Of a DNA stretch of 64,000 bases, positions 62,701 to 64,000 are shown piece after piece. The DNA comes from Neospora caninum Liverpool. Lineage: Eukaryota; Apicomplexa; Conoidasida; Eucoccidiorida; Sarcocystidae. A model generated the notes under the pieces. The model was given only the letters and a program-made list of their open reading frames with translations, did no database searches and had not been told where the DNA came from. Made by a program: the position numbers and the translations under genes. Where the stretch lies: contig NC_018398.1 in assembly GCF_000208865.1 (NCBI RefSeq), positions 1,736,001 to 1,800,000 on the forward strand. Reading direction: 5' to 3'. Numbering within the stretch: position 1 is the first letter of the stretch; every line of letters begins with the position of its first letter.

Positions 62701-63179
62701 GGCGACATGCGGTGCTTCCGTCCACGCGGTGCCTGTGCACAGTAGGCGCGTGCCCCGGCGTATATATATATATATATAAATATATTTATGTATTTATATA
62801 TTTATATATATATACATATTTATATATTTATTTATATATTTATACATATATATATATATATATATACGCACAAGTGTGCGGATATACGGACCCTTGACAT
62901 CTCTAGGTACTTTAAGGTATTCCGTTGGAGATGCAGCGAAATGCGAGAGGTTCCCTTTTGTTTTGCGAATTGCGTATCGTCATGTAGTTTGTATTGTCCG
63001 GTGTTCCGCATGCAGGTTCGAGATCGACCGAGACGGTCACTCCTCGATCTGTCCCTCTCTCTCTGTTTTTCCGTTGCGATGCGCCCTCCTGCGTCGTGCG
63101 GGAGCAGAGCTTGTTCGGCGACAGACGGGTTTGGCCGATACGGAAATTGAGGGGACGTGATTTGAATGACTTCACTTAG
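26123..63179 (+). CDS. Giant micro-exon gene: secreted multi-membrane-segment protein encoded by about 89 exons
   Basis: The CDS of about 471 codons is scattered over 37 kb. Exons 1-4 (557, 107, 16, 25 nt) encode a signal peptide, an acidic then basic domain and a first membrane segment (about 188-211). Their phases (2, 1, 2, 0) mesh exactly. Exons 5-88 are almost all 3-27 nt, each preceded by a YAG acceptor and followed by GTAAG, GTGAG, GTACG or GTAGG. All are multiples of three in phase 0, with no stop in 213 codons. The predicted protein continues as a charged alanine-rich helix (about 212-296), a hydrophobic region (about 300-352), an amphipathic region, a last membrane segment (about 411-434) and a Lys/Ala tail. 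The family is unrecognised. A signal peptide plus membrane segments fits a dense-granule, parasitophorous-vacuole or endomembrane protein; this is inference. Exon blocks are listed separately. A few micro-exons may be missing or wrong, but the overall architecture is well supported. Confidence 0.82.
28724..28830 (+). CDS. Micro-exon gene, exon 2 (first membrane segment)
   Basis: The acceptor TCCTCTCAG precedes 107 nt and the donor GTAACC follows. The incoming phase 2 is met exactly (AG+A gives Arg), and the product is [16 protein letters not shown] followed by [13 protein letters not shown]. That is a hydrophobic helix of about 24 residues with a basic flank on each side. It ends in phase 1 within AEIRKA-G. 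Intron 1 (26680-28723) is about 2 kb and I found no convincing micro-exon in it. Confidence 0.85.
29385..34292 (+). CDS. Micro-exon gene, exons 3-13 (charged helical region)
   Basis: Exons with encoded residues: 29385-29400 (completes Ala, then VATE; ends phase 2), 29681-29705 (completes Lys, then AALLKLKS; ends phase 0), 30179-30196 DQAEEA, 30665-30667 A, 30870-30881 RLKK, 31227-31241 ERENL, 31801-31806 LK, 32111-32125 EKKKL, 32917-32928 SEAK, 33900-33956 (19 residues starting [14 protein letters not shown] and ending QEKQ), 34287-34292 ET. Exons 3 and 4 bring the frame to phase 0, where it stays. Read together they form an alanine-, lysine- and glutamate-rich helix that could be a coiled coil following the first membrane segment. 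Eleven independent pieces giving one compositional theme is strong evidence that they are real. Confidence 0.82.
30909..31031. repeat. 41-bp tandem repeat, three copies, in an intron
   Basis: Three 41-bp units begin TAAAGCACACG at 30909, 30950 and 30991, each ending TTTCCCGCTTCCAG. Each unit therefore ends in an acceptor-like CAG. What follows would start TAA or TAG in phase 0, so they do not look like exons. They lie in the intron after the RLKK exon. Confidence 0.85.
34440..34550 (+). CDS. Possible alternative terminal exon of the micro-exon gene
   Basis: After CCTCTTTTGTCGACAG a phase-0 frame of 36 codons runs to TAG at 34548-34550. It begins [15 protein letters not shown] and ends in an acidic stretch ([15 protein letters not shown]). 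Used after exon 13 it would give a protein of about 319 residues with a single membrane segment and an acidic tail. The clear micro-exon series continues beyond this point (exon 14 at 34599), so it would be an alternative 3' end rather than the only one. It may be a chance open frame; no poly(A) evidence is available. Confidence 0.4.
   Translation: MLRGSSLLDAFSMGDVEAGKSDQDIEESEPENVATQ
34599..39393 (+). CDS. Micro-exon gene, exons 14-24
   Basis: Exons and residues: 34599-34610 PSAK, 34932-34934 A, 35691-35702 SQAM, 36384-36395 KNES, 36704-36712 LRK, 36980-36991 VFQT, 37374-37385 MIGS, 37893-37904 TLSL, 38326-38334 PNI, 38645-38656 VQNL, 39382-39393 VQAL. Eight of the eleven are exactly 12 nt. 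Acceptors are strong, for example CTCTCTTTTCAG before 36384 and CCTTTTCAG before 38645. Donors are GTAAGT, GTGAGC, GTACGT, GTAGGC or GTAGGT. The residues run from a polar linker into the second hydrophobic region. VFQT and MIGS use the less common GTAGG donors, so they are slightly less certain. Confidence 0.8.
37469..37558. repeat. AT, CT and AT microsatellites in an intron
   Basis: An AT run occurs at about 37469-37484. A CT run at 37511-37534 then passes directly into an AT run to about 37558. They lie between the MIGS and TLSL exons. Tyr-Ile-rich open frames crossing such tracts here and elsewhere are not genes. Confidence 0.9.
39692..45211 (+). CDS. Micro-exon gene, exons 25-41 (mostly single-codon exons)
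   Basis: Single-codon exons: 39692-39694 A, 40331-40333 L, 40494-40496 G. Then 41060-41086 YATLWAFSG (27 nt) and 41479-41484 LP. Then twelve single-codon exons: 41731-41733 A, 42242-42244 P, 42454-42456 A, 42639-42641 A, 43160-43162 L, 43309-43311 A, 43499-43501 I, 43924-43926 A, 44228-44230 Y, 44571-44573 L, 44872-44874 A, 45209-45211 M. Each has the form YAG, three bases, then GTAAG, GTAGG or GTGAG, for example TTCTCTCAG|GCG|GTAAGT at 43309. The residues form a continuous hydrophobic stretch, which is not expected if the sites were random. The L exon at 40331 has a weak pyrimidine tract. Confidence 0.8.
42968..42979 (+). other. Candidate extra micro-exon (ALLA)
   Basis: ACACTCTTAG precedes GCACTGCTTGCC and the donor-like GTACGC follows. 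It is 12 nt, phase 0, and its residues fit the hydrophobic run between exons 33 and 34. The acceptor tract is short and GTACGC is a weaker donor, so I left it out of the main model. Confidence 0.4.
46168..52771 (+). CDS. Micro-exon gene, exons 42-58 (amphipathic region)
   Basis: Exons and residues: 46168-46179 QLPL, 46517-46519 L, 46739-46741 Q, 47019-47021 E, 47343-47345 I, 47952-47960 VRL, 48239-48241 P, 48446-48448 P, 48842-48850 EDM, 49139-49150 ITEG, 49351-49359 SLK, 50004-50015 LASF, 50571-50582 VSKV, 50864-50875 LFEI, 51859-51870 IIES, 52254-52262 AIA, 52760-52771 IETD. Donors are GTAAG, GTGAG or GTACGT throughout. Hydrophobic and charged residues alternate in a helix-like way, and the phase stays 0 over all seventeen. 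The single-codon E at 47019 (donor GTGAGG) is the weakest of the group. Confidence 0.8.
51561..51682. repeat. 63-bp tandem duplication in an intron
   Basis: Two units start TATCTGT at 51561 and 51624 and share the GGAGATATACGTA core and a CTCTGTATA block, with several substitutions. They lie in the intron between the LFEI and IIES exons. No acceptor-donor pair is associated with them. Confidence 0.75.
51949..52058. repeat. AT and TATC microsatellites in an intron
   Basis: An AT run is followed by about thirteen TATC units (about 51985-52038) and another AT run, in the intron between the IIES and AIA exons. Similar shorter AT runs occur in other introns of the gene at about 44752-44766, 50300-50319, 52856-52871, 56759-56786 and 60511-60535. 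Confidence 0.9.
53057..56031 (+). CDS. Micro-exon gene, exons 59-66
   Basis: Exons and residues: 53057-53059 N (after a TG repeat and GGACAG, donor GTAAGT), 53778-53780 L, 54121-54132 PDGD, 54213-54221 KKL, 54675-54686 AKKL, 55152-55154 A, 55592-55594 K, 56029-56031 P. The intron between PDGD and KKL is only 80 nt, the shortest in the gene. The residues form a polar loop and a lysine-rich helix just before the last membrane segment. The N exon lacks a normal pyrimidine tract and is the least certain. Confidence 0.75.
53246..53257 (+). other. Candidate extra micro-exon (FKPQ)
   Basis: The acceptor is strong (CACCTTCGTCTTCAG) and is followed by TTTAAGCCCCAA, 12 nt in phase 0, with a weaker donor GTACGC. 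It would insert between the N and L codons of exons 59 and 60. RNA is needed to decide, so I left it out of the main model. Confidence 0.4.
56407..60976 (+). CDS. Micro-exon gene, exons 67-81 (last membrane segment, one codon per exon)
   Basis: 56407-56433 encodes ALFFVVGSY (27 nt) and 56663-56671 encodes VVS. Thirteen consecutive single-codon exons follow: 56907-56909 T, 57243-57245 F, 57434-57436 T, 57888-57890 A, 58130-58132 L, 58382-58384 T, 58741-58743 I, 59385-59387 A, 59563-59565 F, 60036-60038 M, 60330-60332 A, 60728-60730 G, 60974-60976 K. All have canonical acceptors (for example TTTTTTTTTCCAG before 57243) and GTAAG or GTACGT donors. Together they spell a membrane-spanning helix of about 24 residues ending in Gly-Lys. 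A hydrophobic word assembled from thirteen separate codons over 4 kb is the strongest internal sign that the single-codon exons are real. Confidence 0.82.
61345..62657 (+). CDS. Micro-exon gene, exons 82-88 (Ala/Glu/Lys tail)
   Basis: 61345-61356 encodes AEAH and 61548-61559 AEAK. Then 61758-61760, 61945-61947, 62133-62135 and 62321-62323 are four AAG (Lys) exons, each in one unit of a 188-bp tandem repeat with the context CTCCACAG|AAG|GTAGGA. 62655-62657 AGA (Arg) has the donor GTAAGT but a poor acceptor tract (CAATTAAG). The GTAGGA donors are weaker than elsewhere, so some or all of the repeated lysine exons may be skipped or used variably. Skipping any of them keeps the frame. Confidence 0.65.
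61655..62350. repeat. 188-bp tandem repeat carrying one 3-nt exon per unit (about 3.7 copies)
   Basis: Units start at GAGGTGCTTTGAAATAAT at 61655, 61842 and two further positions at about 188-bp spacing; the last unit breaks down after about 62350. Copies are nearly identical, differing at a few sites such as ATAGG/ATCGG and GAACCC/GAGCTC. Every copy contains TCTCCACAG-AAG-GTAGGATTC, so each amplifies a complete acceptor, codon and donor together with intron sequence. The open minus-strand frames across the array are by-products of the repeat. Confidence 0.92.
62760..62867. repeat. AT-rich microsatellite in the last intron
   Basis: About 108 bp of almost pure A and T built from TATA, TATT and TTTA units. 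It lies in the last intron of the micro-exon gene, upstream of both candidate terminal acceptors. Confidence 0.9.
63016..63179 (+). CDS. Micro-exon gene, terminal exon (two possible acceptors)
   Basis: Both options are in phase 0 with the upstream exons. An acceptor at GCATGCAG gives 63016-63150: 44 residues starting [11 protein letters not shown] and ending FGRYGN. An acceptor at GGGAGCAG, behind a long pyrimidine tract, gives 63108-63179: 23 residues starting [13 protein letters not shown] and ending DLNDFT. In the first option much of the peptide is a translation of that pyrimidine tract (LSLSLCF), so I favour the second. Beyond 63179 I see no further micro-exon signal. Confidence 0.55.
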
Positions 63180-64000
63180 CCCACGTTCTGCGCGGGTGTG
63201 ACCTCCCCTCGGAAACGCTGCTCCAACTTACTGGTGCAGAAAGAATTGCAAAATGCAGCGGGTGTTTGGAACTTGCCCAAGCCGCTGTCCGGACATCCAT
63301 GTTTCTCCATCCGTCGTGTTCGTTTGATCCCTTTTGTTGGCTCTACGCTAGGATGCAGGCTCATTTGGGGCAGTCGATGAGCGTACAAGTCGCAAGGAGG
63401 GGTGCAAATAGCTTCACTGTTCGATGTGTCGTGTACAATAAAATCATTTCCGCATCGTTGCGCCTATGGCATGGTTACAATCCGGGAGACACCTCACTGG
63501 GTCTCTCTCTTCTGCGCTTGTGGCTCTATCGCTGAGGCGACCTCGAAATGCCGTTGTACAATTACACGCCCGTTCCGCTCTTTTCTCGCAAGTCATAACC
63601 GTGCATTCTGTTGTGGTCTGTTGTTCCACGTTATATCGGAAAAGATGGCCATCTGCGGAAGGAGGCAAAACGGAGGGAGAGAGCGAAGGTTTCGACACTG
63701 CCTTTCCAACGTGTGTACGGAACCCTCGTCTTCGCCTTCCGCTTCCTCCTGTGTTTTCCCTATTTGTCATCTTGCATCCTTTACGGCTCTGTATATTTTC
63801 ATGTTCTTGGCTACGGCATTCACCATCCATCATTTCACAGGCATATGCCCACTGCACGCCCATCTCGACATGGCTTGCTTGCCACTCCGCAGATTCTTCC
63901 GTCGTTCTGTGTCTGCTTGTGTGGACAAGAAGTTCCGTTCCGGTTTGTTTTGTCGCATTCAATCTATCACCATCCGAGACCCTCTGCCGCGTGCACCCCG
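63180..64000. other. 3' flank of the micro-exon gene
   Basis: Probable 3' untranslated region and downstream DNA. An AATAAA hexamer at 63437-63442 is a candidate poly(A) signal, although such signals are poorly conserved in these parasites. The open frames are short on both strands (the longest is 63444-63962 on the minus strand) and carry no recognisable motif. Confidence 0.45.

Noticed and set aside
61587..62740. Minus-strand open frames of 90-253 codons across the 188-bp array
   Set aside because: They are periodic translations of the tandem repeat, on the strand opposite the gene, and carry no independent coding evidence.
62788..62880. Tyr/Ile-rich open frame leading into the terminal exon
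   Set aside because: It is a translation of the AT microsatellite; only the part after a splice acceptor is a credible exon.

Overview
The window reads as nuclear DNA of a tissue-cyst coccidian, most consistent with Toxoplasma gondii or a close relative (Hammondia, Neospora). The reasons are roughly 50% GC, intron-rich genes with GTAAGT/pyrimidine-AG junctions, a giant intron-less ApiAP2 gene, secretory proteins with arginine-rich leaders, and an insertion built from scrambled mitochondrial cox3 and rRNA pieces. The species is an inference; no database was searched.

Layout. 2-160 (+) is the 3' end of a gene cut by the window edge. 1138-2325 (-) encodes an unrecognised charged protein with an eleven-cysteine run near its C-terminus. 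2326-11093 has no gene I can support; it holds a 37-bp tandem repeat (6997-7107) and a nuclear mitochondrial insertion (about 8330-9405). 11094-16424 (+) is a 1776-residue single-exon ApiAP2 protein. 17646-21484 (-) is an eight-exon gene for a secreted J-domain protein with two thioredoxin-like domains and a C-terminal SDEF. About 450 bp of its upstream flank is present again 1.5 kb away (21522-21973 and 23061-23512).

26123-63179 (+) is the main discovery. I read it as one 37-kb gene for a secreted, multi-membrane-segment protein of only about 470 residues, spread over about 89 exons. After a signal-peptide exon and a membrane-segment exon, the coding sequence is carried almost entirely by micro-exons. 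By my reading 46 are exactly 3 nt (one codon), 21 are 12 nt, 8 are 9 nt, and a few are 6, 15, 16, 18, 25, 27 or 57 nt. From exon 5 onward every internal exon is a multiple of three and in phase 0. Joined in order, the exons give no stop codon in 213 codons and a coherent protein: a charged helix, a hydrophobic region, an amphipathic region, a last membrane segment and a lysine-rich tail. Two hydrophobic segments are spelled largely one codon per exon. Near the 3' end a 188-bp tandem repeat carries one AAG exon per unit, apparently showing micro-exons being multiplied.

Exon boundaries of the multi-exon genes were inferred by eye from splice signals, phase and reading sense. RNA evidence was not available.
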